Under the pieces are notes generated by a model. That model searched no databases. It saw nothing but the letters and a program-made list of their open reading frames with translations, and had not been told where the DNA came from. Source: Candidatus Microsaccharimonas sossegonensis (GTDB lineage Bacteria; Patescibacteriota; Saccharimonadia; Saccharimonadales; Saccharimonadaceae). From it: a stretch of DNA of 64,000 bases. The translations under genes and the position numbers were made by a program. Within the stretch, counting starts at the first letter, position 1. Every line of letters starts with the position of its first letter. The stretch covers positions 727,453 to 791,452 of the forward strand of contig SCKX01000001.1 of the NCBI GenBank assembly GCA_004100325.1, in the 5' to 3' direction. Shown here piece after piece: positions 43,082 to 56,174 of this stretch.

Positions 43082-43285
43082 ATATACAGAACTTCCTTTA
43101 CTCTTTCATAACGAAAAACCTTAATTTTCGTTAACAATTTACAATAATTTTGACTATCTGATTGATTTTACACTGTTTTTATCTGTCCGTCAATAAAGCT
43201 AACCGTGTGTTGTGTCGTTTCGCTTTCGTTGTATTGGTGGTATACTAATTGCCATTAACATAAGCTTTAACTATAAGGACGTTAT

Positions 43286-43705
43286 ATGCAACCAAACCAA
43301 TCCGCCGCACCGGTACCCACACAAGAGACAGCAACGACAACCGTAACACCCTCCACACCTGTGGCACCTGCTCCCGTCGTGAGCCAACCTTCTATTGTTG
43401 CAGCTAATCACACCGACTCAAAGGTTTTGCCGATACTTTCAATTACGTTTTCAGGTATAGCGCTTTTGCTCGCCTTCATATTCTTTATATCGCTACCGTT
43501 AGCAATGGCGGGTTTTATCATTGCGATCATTGCACTGATTAAGAAGAGTCCTTTAAAGGGACTTTCGATTGCCGGTCTCATCTTGTCAATCGTTGCAACC
43601 TTTATTGCTTTAGCATTTATAACACTCATTTCATTTAATAACCTTACGCAAAGGGCGAACAACGCAGCTCGCCAGAACACAACGACAGTCCAAAGTTCAA
43701 ACTAA
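43286..43705 (+). CDS. DUF4190-like two-helix membrane protein
   Basis: The 139-residue protein has a Pro/Thr/Val-rich cytoplasmic N-terminus (about 45 residues), then two membrane helices separated by KKSPLKGLSIAGLIL, the hallmark of DUF4190-type proteins (LKGxxxAxxGLxLG). The C-terminus is polar. A TATACT box (about 43241) and an AAGGAC Shine-Dalgarno give this gene a normal leader. It converges with rnc, 12 bases apart. Function unknown. Confidence 0.75.
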   Translation: MQPNQSAAPVPTQETATTTVTPSTPVAPAPVVSQPSIVAANHTDSKVLPILSITFSGIALLLAFIFFISLPLAMAGFIIAIIALIKKSPLKGLSIAGLILSIVATFIALAFITLISFNNLTQRANNAARQNTTTVQSSN

Positions 43706-43717
43706 AAAAATGACAAT

Positions 43718-44416
43718 TTAGTAAAGGAGTAGCGCGGCTTTGGCTGCTTCTTGCTGCGCAGCTTGTTTGCTGGGACCAGTGCCCTTGCTAATCAAGCGGT
43801 CGCCAGAATAGACGCCTAGCGTAAAGAGCTTATCGTGATCAGGACCAACTTCATCCATAACAATGTACCGAGGCGTGACACCATCTTTGCGTTGCATCAC
43901 TTCCTGAAGGTGTGACTTCGGATCACGCCAGCTTCCCTCTGCCAGGATTGCGTCAAGTTTTGAACTTATGTTTTTCGTAATAAAAGCCGCTGCATCATCG
44001 TAACCGCGTTCAAGATAAATCGCACCAATCAGCGCCTCGAAAGCATTCGCCAGAATTTGCATGCGTGCTCGGTCGCTTCCCTGTTTTTCACCGCGGCTCA
44101 TGCGGATCAATGGTTCATAGCCAAGTTTGCTTCCTGCATCTCCGATACTTTCCGTCCGCACTAGGGCGGCCCGCCAACTAGTCAGAATACCTTCTGGTTC
44201 TGAGTAGTGAGAAAACAAGTAATCGGTCACAACTAGCTCTAACACGGCATCACCAAGAAACTCAAGCCGTTCATTATGTTCGTTGACGCTTTTTCGGTGC
44301 TCGTTCACATAACTTCGGTGAGTGAACGCAGTAATGAGGAGGTTGAGATTACTAAATTCAAAGCCGAGCGTATCTCGTGCAAATGCTTGATACGGTTCGG
44401 TTTGCATACCTGACAT
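43718..44416 (-). CDS. rnc: Ribonuclease III
   Basis: RNase III cuts double-stranded RNA, including rRNA precursors. The 232-residue enzyme has the signature NERLEFLGDAVLELV with catalytic acidic residues, NAFEALIGAIYLERG, and a C-terminal double-stranded RNA-binding domain (SHLQEVMQRKDGVTPRYIV, SKQAAQQEAAKAAL). It is the last gene of rpmF-nusB-NUDIX-rnc, its start overlapping the NUDIX stop (TAATG). Confidence 0.96.
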   Translation of the reverse strand: MSGMQTEPYQAFARDTLGFEFSNLNLLITAFTHRSYVNEHRKSVNEHNERLEFLGDAVLELVVTDYLFSHYSEPEGILTSWRAALVRTESIGDAGSKLGYEPLIRMSRGEKQGSDRARMQILANAFEALIGAIYLERGYDDAAAFITKNISSKLDAILAEGSWRDPKSHLQEVMQRKDGVTPRYIVMDEVGPDHDKLFTLGVYSGDRLISKGTGPSKQAAQQEAAKAALLLY

Positions 44417-44913
44417 TACAAATTCTCCTGTCGAATCCGCTTCATCGCAAGAAGCATTAATTTACCGATATCTTCGTATTCCATTGCATCAAGTGCTTCA
44501 AAAAATGGAAACCATTTAATACCGTTCATCCACTCCTCTTTTTGAATCTCTTCGCCGTCACTTGTCACACGTATGAGGTAGACTTGTTGAGAAATAAGTA
44601 CTAATTTATCAATGCGGCGGTAACGGAAATGAATTTTTCCTAACCAGCCAAGCATTTCAGTGTCCATCAAACCCGCTTCTTCGCCAATCTCGCGCTTCGC
44701 AGCCTGTTGCGCCGTTTCGCCTTCTTCAATGTGACCTTTTGGAATTGTCCAGCGATCTTTGTGATCTTGTATGAGTAAGAATTCAACCTCACCGGCTTTA
44801 TTACGGCGAAAAACAATACCACCGGCCGTTGGCTCACGTACTATTTCTTGGATGGAGGGTCTTTTTGTACGATTAAAATATTTCTTGAATTTATCAAACT
44901 GTGGTGCTGCCAT
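44416..44913 (-). CDS. NUDIX hydrolase in the rnc/nusB operon
   Basis: The 165-residue protein has an intact Nudix box ([20 protein letters not shown] then AGL) preceded by DRWTIPK, a pattern shared with Ap4A/diadenosine polyphosphate and mutT-like hydrolases. Position between nusB and rnc and the WTIPKG motif suggest a role in nucleotide or RNA 5'-end metabolism, but the substrate is unknown. It overlaps nusB by 20 bases and rnc by one base. Confidence 0.9.
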   Translation of the reverse strand: MAAPQFDKFKKYFNRTKRPSIQEIVREPTAGGIVFRRNKAGEVEFLLIQDHKDRWTIPKGHIEEGETAQQAAKREIGEEAGLMDTEMLGWLGKIHFRYRRIDKLVLISQQVYLIRVTSDGEEIQKEEWMNGIKWFPFFEALDAMEYEDIGKLMLLAMKRIRQENL

Positions 44914-45352
44914 CAGTGGCTCCCTCTATAAGTGTGCGGTAAGCGGTGCCGAGGACACCATTCACAAACTTACTCGAGTTATCAGAACCAAACGCTTTAG
45001 CAAGTTCAACGGCTTCGTTGATCGCGACTTTCGGCGGTACAATCTTGCCATCATTGAGCAGTTCGTACACGCCAATGCGAAGAATGTTTCGATCAATGCG
45101 CGCAATCTGCTCGATTGGCCAGTCCGGCGCTATCGGTTGAATCTTTTCATCAATCGACACCTGTTCTTTTAGAACGCCGCGAACCAATGCATCAACAAAA
45201 TCAGTGTCATCAATAGCTGTTTCGTAGCGCGATAAGTTGCGCCCTAACACTTCGCTAACGTCAACAGATGTGTCCCCACACTCTGTTCGAAATTCGAGTT
45301 CGTAGAGGGTCTGTAGGGCGACGATGCGACCGAGATGACGATTAGATGCCAT
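44894..45352 (-). CDS. nusB: Transcription antitermination factor NusB
   Basis: NusB with NusE/S10 promotes rRNA transcription antitermination. The 152-residue all-helical protein shows [31 protein letters not shown] and [20 protein letters not shown] then [10 protein letters not shown], all conserved. It lies 59 bases after rpmF and overlaps the NUDIX gene. Confidence 0.95.
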   Translation of the reverse strand: MASNRHLGRIVALQTLYELEFRTECGDTSVDVSEVLGRNLSRYETAIDDTDFVDALVRGVLKEQVSIDEKIQPIAPDWPIEQIARIDRNILRIGVYELLNDGKIVPPKVAINEAVELAKAFGSDNSSKFVNGVLGTAYRTLIEGATDGSTTV

Positions 45353-45411
45353 AATGCGTTTGTTTCTCTTTTATTGTAATAATTTAAGGTATAAGCGAAA
45401 AGCGTGAATAG

Positions 45412-45561
45412 TTACTTCGCGACTTTTTTGCCAGTTTCTTTACGGGTCGTTGTTGCTTTCACTGGTGACTTGCCGTTGACACGGCGAGCCAGAGCCAAGC
45501 GCAAGTGACTCCGTCGTAGTCCGGTTTTGCGCGGGCTACTCTGTTTCTTTGGTTGTCCCAT
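45412..45561 (-). CDS. rpmF: Large-subunit ribosomal protein bL32
   Basis: This 49-residue basic protein begins MGQPKKQSSPRKTGLRRSH, matching the MAVPKxxxSKSRxxxRRSH start of L32, with a Lys/Arg/Thr-rich end. It lacks the zinc cysteines that some L32 proteins carry. An AAAAGGAG Shine-Dalgarno stands upstream of the ATG. It is the first gene of the nusB-rnc operon. Short length explains why it is easily missed. Confidence 0.85.
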   Translation of the reverse strand: MGQPKKQSSPRKTGLRRSHLRLALARRVNGKSPVKATTTRKETGKKVAK

Positions 45562-45673
45562 TAATGTGCTCCTTTTGCAGGTATTATTAAAACTTAGTCG
45601 TATTATACTATCTCACGCCTCGGTACTCAAGTGGTTATGCTTATTGGTAGTTTTGTGGTAAGGTAGGATTAAC

Positions 45674-46207
45674 ATGGACGAAACATACACACCACCACAA
45701 AAAACGGACGAAATAGAAGATAATTTTAGCACTATTAATGAATGGCAAGCAAAAGCTGCTGCCGAAAAAGCACGTCAACTTATTGGCACACCAACTCAAG
45801 CAGAAGACCCAAAAGGATGGAGTTTTGGTAGAAAATTAGGTGCAACGATAGCACTCGCAGGTGCCGTAGGACTAGGTGCTGGCGGTGCAACCGTCGCAGC
45901 CGACAGCCTAATACCTGGAAAGGAAGTCGCCTCTGCGTCATCAACTGTTTTGAACGGAGAAGGCCTCCAGCAATCAGTCGACCGAGCCATTGAACAAATT
46001 GAATTAAAGAAAATTTATCCGTCCGGTCCAACTGAGCGTCTAGACGTTATTTCAGAAGCCAATAAAATATACAGCGATCAGAATGGCATCGTTCAACCAG
46101 GTCAAAATGTCACTGTCGTTGCAAAGGAAAGCCCTATCTTCGGTAACATTACTTATGAAGCAGTTCCTAATAGTGATAGCCCTATTCCCTCACCGAAAAC
46201 ACGTTAA
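45674..46207 (+). CDS. Single-pass membrane protein, unknown
   Basis: The 177-residue protein has an acidic N-terminus, one membrane helix at about 56-80 (LGATIALAGAVGLGAGGATVA), and an external segment with a helix and a TVVAKESPIFG-type strand region. A repeat-free soluble tail ends in PIPSPKTR. No family recognised. It has an AAGGTAGG Shine-Dalgarno and converges with leuS. Confidence 0.65.
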   Translation: MDETYTPPQKTDEIEDNFSTINEWQAKAAAEKARQLIGTPTQAEDPKGWSFGRKLGATIALAGAVGLGAGGATVAADSLIPGKEVASASSTVLNGEGLQQSVDRAIEQIELKKIYPSGPTERLDVISEANKIYSDQNGIVQPGQNVTVVAKESPIFGNITYEAVPNSDSPIPSPKTR

Positions 46208-46222
46208 TCTTTAGAACTATTC

Positions 46223-48721
46223 CTACAAAACAATACTCACCAGCCGGCCGGGAACATAAATAATTTTGGTAGGTTTTTGTTCACGTACGAATTTAGCAAC
46301 GTTTTCATGTGCCAGTGCCAAAGCTTTAATGTCCTCAGTATCGGCATGTTTTTCAACCGTCACTTCACCACGAAGTTTTCCGTTTACTTGAACGGCAATT
46401 GTCACCATGTCCTCAACGATCAAACTATCGTCCCACTTAGGCCAAGAGGCTTTTTGAACTAGTCCCTGTCCACCGAGCTGCGTCCATAACTCATCTGCCA
46501 TGTGCGGCGCAAAGACGGCAATCATCTGGGTTAATGCCCCCAACGCATCGCGCCAGCCTTTTTCCGAGAATCCGTCGAGTTTTAATTTATACAGATCGTT
46601 CACAAATTCCATCAGTCCAGCAATGGCTGTATTGAAGCTTTGGCGTCGAATGTCGTTGGTCACTTTTTTAATCGTCTTGTTAAGTGCGACAGCGAGCTTT
46701 TGATCGTTTACATTACTCGTTTTGTCTGATTCAAGATATTGTTGTGTGAGCGTCCAGATACGATTCAAAAATCGATAGACCCCAGCCACGCCTTTGGTGC
46801 TCCAACTGGCATCAAGTTCAATCGGCCCCATGAATAACAGGTAGGTACGCAGCGCATCAGCACCATACCCAGAATCGATCACATCAAGCGGGTCAACCAC
46901 GTTACCTTTGCTCTTGCTCATTTTAGTGCCATCTTCGGCGTTAATGTAGCCGTGATAAATCAATTTTTTCACTGGTTCTTTAAAGTTCACCAATTTCATA
47001 TCATAAAACACGTGCGTCCAAAACCGGACATATAAAAGGTGTGCAATCGCATGATCACCACCAACATAGACGTCGACCGGGTTCCAATAGTTAATAATTT
47101 CAGGATCCCATGCTCGCTCGGCGTTCTTTGGATCAGCATACCGTAGCAAATACCAACTACTACAAGCGTATCCATCCATAGTATCCGTTTCGCGTTTTGC
47201 TGGCTTGCCACAGTTAGGGCAGGGTGTATTTACCCATTCTTCAGCGCGTGCAAGGGCAGACAAGCCATCGCCTTTTGGCGCATAGTCTTCAATTTCTGGA
47301 AGCATCACTGGCAACTGATTTTCGGGGACAGCGACCGCACCATGATCTGGGCAGTGAATAATCGGAATCGGTGCACCCCAATAACGTTGACGGCTAATCA
47401 GCCAGTCACGCATTTTATAGGTAGTTTTAGCACTGCCAAGTTTCTTTTCTTCAAGTACTGCGACAATTTCTTCGCGTGCTTGGCTTGATTGCATGCCGTC
47501 AAACTCACTAGAATTAATCAGCGTTCCTTCACCGTGATATATCTCTTCTTCTAGATCTGCTGGTTTTTCAATCACCTCGACAATGGGCAAATGAAATTTT
47601 TCGGCAAATGCATAGTCGCGTTCATCATGCGCGGGTACTCCCATCACCGCACCTGTTCCATACCCACCCAGAACATAATCAGCGACCCAAATCGGCACCT
47701 TTTCATCATTGATTGGATTAATTGCATAAGAACCAGTGAAAACACCGGTTTTTTCTTTGGTGTCATTAGTACGTTCAATTTCAGATTTTTTTACCGCTGA
47801 CCTAACATATTCTTTCAGCGATTCTTTAAATTCACCTGTTCCTAGTTGTAGCGCTAAAGGATGTTCAGGAGCCAGAACCAAGAAAGTAGCTCCAAACATA
47901 GTATCGGGACGAGTCGAGAAGACAGAGATTGATTTCTTGGTTGAGGAAACATCTGCAGCCAGAGAATCTGCCGGAGCGAGCAGCCCGACAGATTCCCGGT
48001 GCGAAGCCGTTTCTGAAATCAAGAAGTCGATCTCGGCGCCTTCAGACTTACCGATCCAATTTATCTGCGCGGTCTTAATTTTTTGTGGCCAATCGAGATC
48101 TTCAATTTCATCTAATAACGAATCCGCGTATTCGGTGATCTTGAAAAACCACTGTTTCATGGACTTTTTTTCAACCAGACTTCCACAGCGCCAGCAGCGT
48201 CCGCCTTCGACTTGTTCATTAGCAAGTACGGTTTTATCTACCGGACACCACCACTGCAAAGATTCTTTTTGATAGGCTAAGCCTCGTTCAAATAATTTCG
48301 TAAACACCCACTGCGTCCACTTGTAATACGATGGATCGCTGGTATTAATTTCACGTGACCAGTCAATACTGACACCTATTCGTATGAATTGGTTTTTAAA
48401 ATTTATAATATTGGTTGCTGTTGCAGCTGCTGGTGAAGTTCCGGTTTTAATTGCATAATTTTCAGCAGGTAGCCCAAAGGTATCCCATCCAATTGGGTTT
48501 AAAACATTCTCACCATGTTGGTGATGAAAGCGCGCAATTGCGTCGACGACCGCCCAACTAAAAGCGTGCCCCGTGTGCATTCCGGCACCACTAGGATACG
48601 GGAACATACCTGACACATACATCTTTTGTTTCGATGGTTCAGTTTTTACTTCATTGGCTTTCTGATCTTGCCATATTTTTTGCCACTTTGGTTCAATTTC
48701 AGACGGATTATATCGCTGCAT
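46223..48721 (-). CDS. leuS: Leucine-tRNA ligase
   Basis: LeuRS charges tRNA-Leu and edits mischarged products. The 832-residue class I enzyme has a HIGH-like motif (PYPSGAGMHTGHAFSWA), a zinc-type insert (CWRCGSLVEKK), the CP1 editing domain (about 225-420, including the conserved GTGAVMGVPAHDERD), KMSKS (GTKMSKSKGNVVDP) and a C-terminal anticodon and LeuRS-specific domain. TATACT (48731-48736) ends 9 bases before the ATG. Confidence 0.97.
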   Translation of the reverse strand: MQRYNPSEIEPKWQKIWQDQKANEVKTEPSKQKMYVSGMFPYPSGAGMHTGHAFSWAVVDAIARFHHQHGENVLNPIGWDTFGLPAENYAIKTGTSPAAATATNIINFKNQFIRIGVSIDWSREINTSDPSYYKWTQWVFTKLFERGLAYQKESLQWWCPVDKTVLANEQVEGGRCWRCGSLVEKKSMKQWFFKITEYADSLLDEIEDLDWPQKIKTAQINWIGKSEGAEIDFLISETASHRESVGLLAPADSLAADVSSTKKSISVFSTRPDTMFGATFLVLAPEHPLALQLGTGEFKESLKEYVRSAVKKSEIERTNDTKEKTGVFTGSYAINPINDEKVPIWVADYVLGGYGTGAVMGVPAHDERDYAFAEKFHLPIVEVIEKPADLEEEIYHGEGTLINSSEFDGMQSSQAREEIVAVLEEKKLGSAKTTYKMRDWLISRQRYWGAPIPIIHCPDHGAVAVPENQLPVMLPEIEDYAPKGDGLSALARAEEWVNTPCPNCGKPAKRETDTMDGYACSSWYLLRYADPKNAERAWDPEIINYWNPVDVYVGGDHAIAHLLYVRFWTHVFYDMKLVNFKEPVKKLIYHGYINAEDGTKMSKSKGNVVDPLDVIDSGYGADALRTYLLFMGPIELDASWSTKGVAGVYRFLNRIWTLTQQYLESDKTSNVNDQKLAVALNKTIKKVTNDIRRQSFNTAIAGLMEFVNDLYKLKLDGFSEKGWRDALGALTQMIAVFAPHMADELWTQLGGQGLVQKASWPKWDDSLIVEDMVTIAVQVNGKLRGEVTVEKHADTEDIKALALAHENVAKFVREQKPTKIIYVPGRLVSIVL

Positions 48722-48730
48722 AACCTTACA

Positions 48731-48736
48731 AGTATA
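48731..48736 (-). promoter_or_regulatory. -10 box of leuS (leaderless)
   Basis: TATACT ends 9 bases before the leuS ATG; no Shine-Dalgarno can fit in the predicted transcript. Confidence 0.55.
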
Positions 48737-48783
48737 GCAAACTAATCGACCCCATAACAGAGGTTGGTAGAAATATCACCTCA

Positions 48784-50067
48784 TTAAAACTTAGAGAAAA
48801 AATCGCTTTTTATCTGCAGCCACTCCGGCGACTGTCGCACCAGCCTGGACTCGTCTTCAGTCGAATGTAATACGATTTTTACCGCTTCTTCAAGGTATAT
48901 GCCACCCTGAGAACCCTTAAAAAGAATTGCTGCACCTTCTTCGAGCACCTTATGAACAAATGCACCGGCTTCAAGCGCAGATTTAAAACTCACAACTTGA
49001 TTACCATTTTTTTTGGCGGCAGGTGCAAGATATGTTTCGGCATTATCACCAACCGTCACGACATACGCAAGCTGATTACCATTGCATAGTTGTCCGACCA
49101 ACTCATGTGCGGCAGGCGATGTATCACCCAGTTCGTTCATGCTTCCCAGGACTGCGATTTTTTGTGGGACTGATAGTTGATACAATGCCTCAAGCGCTGA
49201 TTCGACTGCTAAAGGGCTAGCATTGTAGGTATCGTCGATAATAACCGTATTCCTCACGCCGCGCAACACGTTCATTCTACCGCTGACGGCACGGATTTTT
49301 TCCAGACCATTCCGCAGTTGGTCCTGCGACAAGCCCATACGGACACCTACCGCCCCTGCGGCAACGACCGCCCGAATACTATGCTCACCCATAACTTTTA
49401 CGTTAACCTTTATTCCTACATCAAATTCACCTCGAGCGCGGAATATTCCCGTAAAGCCATTGCTAATAGAAAAGTCTTCCTGTGTGAAATTGTATTCGGC
49501 CGCGTCAGTCGTTCCATAGGTATTGATATTGGCATTCGTTAAATCATCTGCATATTTACCGGCAATATCATCGCGGTTGATAAGCGCCCTGTCACTAAAA
49601 TTTGCCGCCGATAATTCTTCTGCTGCCACCGCATCCAACGTTTTAAAGAATTCCATATGTTCTTCGGACACAGCCGTCACAACTGCAATAGCTGGTTTTG
49701 CATAAGTACCAAAGTGCGGTACTTGACCAATCCGATCACTGCCGACTTCTTGGACAATTACATCAACGTCGGCCGGCTCTTTAATACGTCGTCGAGCAGC
49801 AGTAAAAATCTTCAGCCATGCACTGATAGATTTTACATTTTTTGGGTATTCTATCCCTAGGATTGCAAGTGGGGTGCTTAGTTCTGCGTTGTGATTACCT
49901 TCATGCAACCGCACGCGAAATTTTTCTGACAAGACCGTACCGATCGCTACTTTCGTGCTTGTTTTACCGACAGAACCAGTGACGATAATCAATTTGATAT
50001 CGGGGTGCAGGCGAAGATATTTCTTGACATACTGCTCTAATTTTTTTTGAATGATGTGTTTGAACAT
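48784..50067 (-). CDS. murF: MurF-type Mur ligase (UDP-MurNAc-tripeptide:D-Ala-D-Ala ligase)
   Basis: MurF adds D-Ala-D-Ala to the peptidoglycan precursor. The 427-residue protein has the ATP loop VTGSVGKTSTK (usually GSxGKT), the Mur ligase middle motifs (EVGSDRIGQV, NRDD), and the C-terminal DDTYNASPLAVESAL, a strong MurF mark. The start is the ATG at 50067: a CATAAT box ends 7 bases upstream of it, so the longer frame to 50205 lies outside the transcript. It shows that this organism keeps at least part of peptidoglycan synthesis. A cyanophycin-synthetase-like Mur ligase is a less likely alternative. Confidence 0.87.
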   Translation of the reverse strand: MFKHIIQKKLEQYVKKYLRLHPDIKLIIVTGSVGKTSTKVAIGTVLSEKFRVRLHEGNHNAELSTPLAILGIEYPKNVKSISAWLKIFTAARRRIKEPADVDVIVQEVGSDRIGQVPHFGTYAKPAIAVVTAVSEEHMEFFKTLDAVAAEELSAANFSDRALINRDDIAGKYADDLTNANINTYGTTDAAEYNFTQEDFSISNGFTGIFRARGEFDVGIKVNVKVMGEHSIRAVVAAGAVGVRMGLSQDQLRNGLEKIRAVSGRMNVLRGVRNTVIIDDTYNASPLAVESALEALYQLSVPQKIAVLGSMNELGDTSPAAHELVGQLCNGNQLAYVVTVGDNAETYLAPAAKKNGNQVVSFKSALEAGAFVHKVLEEGAAILFKGSQGGIYLEEAVKIVLHSTEDESRLVRQSPEWLQIKSDFFSKF

Positions 50068-50462
50068 TAGCTCTATTATGACATATAGTAACGAAAACAC
50101 GTCTCGATTACTTTCGTAAAAAAGACGTATGTTCGGCTGCTGCGCGCCCACCCGGGACGCCGTTTTTGAGTATGTTTGTTTCTGGCGCTCGGAACCACGT
50201 CCCAATGCGCATCAGCATATCGTTATTATGCCTCGTCCCATGTATAAGCACAAGTAGTATCATAAAAAATCATATTTAAGAGCTGGCACTAGTATTATAT
50301 ATGAGAATATGCTTAACTGATGATGTTCAGAAGTACAACGCGTACCAAAGTGGATGCGAGCGCTTATCTCACCATGGATATTCCCTCTTCTTCACCGTAA
50401 TACTGTCGTCACGGTCGATCTGGCAACAAGTAATGAGAGAAGAAAAGAAGTAGATATCCAAT
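50068..50462. other. Intergenic region between murF and the RRM gene
   Basis: Nearly 400 bases with no supported gene. It contains the murF -10 box (CATAAT, 50075-50080, minus strand). On the plus strand a TATTATATATG region near 50292 would start the RRM gene transcript with an unusually long leader of about 160 bases. Confidence 0.4.
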
Positions 50463-50765
50463 ATGGCATCACAAAATCTTTTCATTGGTAGCCTTGCGTA
50501 CGCAACTACTGATGACAGTTTGAAGGCTTTTTTTGAGACTATCGGCGAAGTGACAAGTGCACGCGTCGTTATGGACCGCGAAAGTGGTCGCTCAAAGGGA
50601 TTTGGCTTCGTTGAATTTGCTGATGAAGCAAACAACACAAAAGCTATTGATCAACTAAACGGCAAGGAACTAGACGGACGTCCAATTAACGTTAGCCTAG
50701 CCCGACCTAAAGAAGATCGCCCACGAAACAACGACGGCGGTTCATTCCGTCAGCGTAGCTGGTAA
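50463..50765 (+). CDS. RRM-domain RNA-binding protein
   Basis: The 100-residue protein is a single RNA recognition motif with RNP2 (LFIGSL) and RNP1 (KGFGFVEF), followed by a basic and Gly/Arg/Asn-rich tail (RPKEDRPRNNDGGSFRQ). Such glycine-rich bacterial RRM proteins, known in cyanobacteria and some CPR, bind single-stranded RNA and are often cold-induced. It is a single-gene unit with a purine-rich Shine-Dalgarno (AGAAGAAAAGAAG), a long leader and a strong terminator. The long leader could carry post-transcriptional control (inference). Confidence 0.92.
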   Translation: MASQNLFIGSLAYATTDDSLKAFFETIGEVTSARVVMDRESGRSKGFGFVEFADEANNTKAIDQLNGKELDGRPINVSLARPKEDRPRNNDGGSFRQRSW

Positions 50766-50775
50766 TCCAGATTTT

Positions 50776-50810
50776 AAAATAGCCCCTCCCACGCGAGGGG
50801 CTATTTTTTT
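50776..50810 (+). terminator. Strong terminator after the RRM gene
   Basis: A 13-bp stem (AAAATAGCCCCTC and its complement, 6-base loop) runs into T7-8. It is the strongest terminator in the window. Confidence 0.9.
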
Positions 50811-50824
50811 TAAAAAAAACTTTT

Positions 50825-51187
50825 TTAGCTGCGAAGAATTGGCGAATGCAGCCACTTTACATTCCATTGAAAAAAATCATCGATTAACCCAAATGTATTC
50901 AGGAGCCATATGGTCACCAGAATGACCAGTCCAGTAGCACCCAAAATAAGAAGCTGCAAAACTTTTGGTTGACGTTTTAGCCATGATTGCCACGACAAAT
51001 ACTTCGCTTTTAACCACGTAAGCCACTTGGCGGCAAACTGAAATTCAGTCGCAAGGATAGCAAGTCCAGCAAAGACAATTAACCAACCTGGACCAGGATA
51101 CGGAATAAGGATCACACCAATTATGGTAACGAGTCCACCAACAATAGCAGTCCCTATTCTTTTACCGTGTCGAAGAATTTTATGCAT
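50825..51187 (-). CDS. PGPGW-family (TIGR02611-like) membrane protein
   Basis: The 120-residue protein has the PGPGW motif in VILIPYPGPGWLIVFAGLAI, flanked by membrane helices, a basic loop, and a further helix near residue 85-105. The family is a widespread group of small membrane proteins without known function. A short AAAGG stands before the ATG. Confidence 0.85.
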   Translation of the reverse strand: MHKILRHGKRIGTAIVGGLVTIIGVILIPYPGPGWLIVFAGLAILATEFQFAAKWLTWLKAKYLSWQSWLKRQPKVLQLLILGATGLVILVTIWLLNTFGLIDDFFQWNVKWLHSPILRS

Positions 51188-51288
51188 ACCTTTATTTTAA
51201 CAAAAAAGACCGAAGTCCTTCATAGTCACGAATTTTAGTATATGATTCATCGTCTTCTTCTGGTGACTTTTATAATAAAAACTTGGCA

Positions 51289-54350
<3,062 letters not shown>

Positions 54351-54367
<17 letters not shown>

Positions 54368-55229
54368 TTGTTTGCAGCCTTTTTATACGTTCAGCCAGGG
54401 GTGGGTGGGTACTAAAGAGACGCGCAAAAATGCCCGGTTTTAACGGATTATTTAAAAATAAGTGCGCAGCTGAGGTGTTTTGTTTTTGCATCGGTCTTCC
54501 GTAGGTTTCTAATTTTTCAAGCGCACCGATCATGGCTTCGGAATCATGAAGCGTCACAACGCTGGTCGCATCAGCTAAATATTCACGTTGTCGACTGATT
54601 GCTAGCTGCACTATGGCCGCTACGATTGGCGCCAAAATCACAATTACAAGACCAATCACCAATACTATCGGATTAAAATTATTATCACGTCGATTGCCAC
54701 CAAAAAAGAACATGTTGATAACAACATCAGCTAAAAGACCGATCGCACTTACTAGACCAAAGGCAATCATACTGACGCGAATATCATAGTTCTGCACATG
54801 CCCCATTTCATGCGCCATCACCGCCTGCAGTTCTCGGTCATCCATAATTTCCAAAATACCTGTCGTCGCCGCCACGACCGCATGTTTTGGGTTACGCCCA
54901 GTTGCAAAAGCATTCGGGGCAGGATCGTTAATAAGATACACTTTCGGTGTTGGAATTCCTAAGTTAATTGCTAGATTTTCAACAATGTTATATAGCCTAG
55001 GGTTATCTTTTTTTTCAATCTCCTTAGCACCAGTGACTGCAAGAGCAAGCGAACTGGCAGCAAAATACTGAATCAACGCGTACAGTGCCGCACCAGCAAT
55101 AACCCAGAATACGATCGAGCTGTTGCCAAAATAAAGACTCACAACGTAGCCAATTGCACTAATCAGCGCGACAAAAACGGCCATAATGAGCACAGTATTT
55201 CGTTTATTTGCGGCAATCGCACTATACAT
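54351..55229 (-). CDS. htpX: Membrane metalloprotease HtpX (M48B)
   Basis: HtpX is a zinc protease of the inner membrane that degrades damaged membrane proteins. The 292-residue protein has the zinc motif HEMGH (residues 140-144), two N-terminal and two later membrane helices, and the third-ligand region QREYLADATSV; the C-terminal FSTHPPLAERIKRL is typical. A TATAAT box ends 10 bases before the ATG. It follows lemA by 53 bases; the LemA-HtpX pair is common across bacteria. Confidence 0.95.
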
Positions 55230-55282
55230 AATACCCTCTATTATAACAGATCACATCTTGAATTCTATGTGTGCAAGACGTA

Positions 55283-55852
55283 CTAGAATTTGACTTCAGG
55301 AGCCTTGTTAGCGACTGCTAGTTCCGCCTCGTCAACTTCGAAAAACTCGCGTACGACGAAATGGAAGATTGCAGCAATGATATTGCTAGGGAAAGTTTGA
55401 ATTTTCGTATTAAAGTCACGAACGCCGGCGTTATAAAAGCGACGAGATGCCTGAACCTTATCTTCGGTGTCAACCAACTGTGTCTGAAGGTCAAGGAAGG
55501 TGGTATTTGCTTTTAGGTCAGGGTACGCTTCGGAAACGGCAAAAAGGCTTTTTAATGTACCTTCGAGTTGGTTTTCGGCCGCGGCAGTTTCTTTGACACT
55601 TTTACCCTGCGCAGAAACGAGCAGAGCGCGGGCTTCCGTCACAGCTGTAAAAACACCGCTTTCGTGTGATGCGTAACCTTTGACCGTATCAACAAGGTTT
55701 GGGATAAGATCCAAACGACGTTTCAACTGAACATTAATATCGCTCCACGCTTCGTCAACACGAACGCGAAGTGTCACGAGACTGTTATATGTTACCCCTA
55801 CAAATAGGGCGATCAAGACGACAATTGCAACTATAATCCAAACTGCTAACAT
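55283..55852 (-). CDS. lemA: LemA-family protein
   Basis: The 189-residue protein has an N-terminal membrane helix (residues 3-25) and then the helical LemA domain: [60 protein letters not shown]. LemA proteins are surface or periplasm-facing helices often next to htpX. It has its own GAGGGA Shine-Dalgarno and a TATAAT box about 35 bases upstream, so unlike many genes here it has a true leader. Confidence 0.95.
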   Translation of the reverse strand: MLAVWIIVAIVVLIALFVGVTYNSLVTLRVRVDEAWSDINVQLKRRLDLIPNLVDTVKGYASHESGVFTAVTEARALLVSAQGKSVKETAAAENQLEGTLKSLFAVSEAYPDLKANTTFLDLQTQLVDTEDKVQASRRFYNAGVRDFNTKIQTFPSNIIAAIFHFVVREFFEVDEAELAVANKAPEVKF

Positions 55853-55936
55853 TTCATTTCCCTCATACTTACATACTGCCCCTATTATAACAAAAACCCG
55901 GCTAAAATCTGTGTTTTACCCGAGTTTCATAATTTT

Positions 55937-56023
55937 TGGTGCGCAGAGCGGGACTTGAACCCGCACGGCCTTACGGCCAAGAGATTTTAAGTCTCTCATG
56001 TCTACCGATTCCATCATCCGCGC
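55937..56023 (-). tRNA. tRNA-Leu (anticodon TAA)
   Basis: An 87-base gene with CCA encoded. Acceptor GCGCGGA pairs with TCTGCGC, anticodon stem AGAGA/TCTCT with loop CTTAAAA gives TAA, the long variable arm (GGCC gtaa GGCC type) marks class II, and the T-loop is TTCAAGT. Confidence 0.94.
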
Positions 56024-56100
56024 ATAGATTATATTGTATGACATCATGTCTACGCATAACGATTTTTGGCCATCATCCGCGCATGTTTGACAGTATATTT

Positions 56101-56174
56101 TGGAGGCACGTACGGGAGTTGCACCCGCCTGATCGGTTTTGCAGACCGCTGCGTCACTGCTCCGCCAACGCGCC
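56101..56174 (-). tRNA. tRNA-Cys (anticodon GCA)
   Basis: A 74-base gene with CCA encoded. Acceptor GGCGCGT pairs with ACGTGCC, discriminator is U (as required for tRNA-Cys), and the anticodon loop CTGCAAA gives GCA. It lies about 78 bases from tRNA-Leu on the same strand. Confidence 0.94.
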
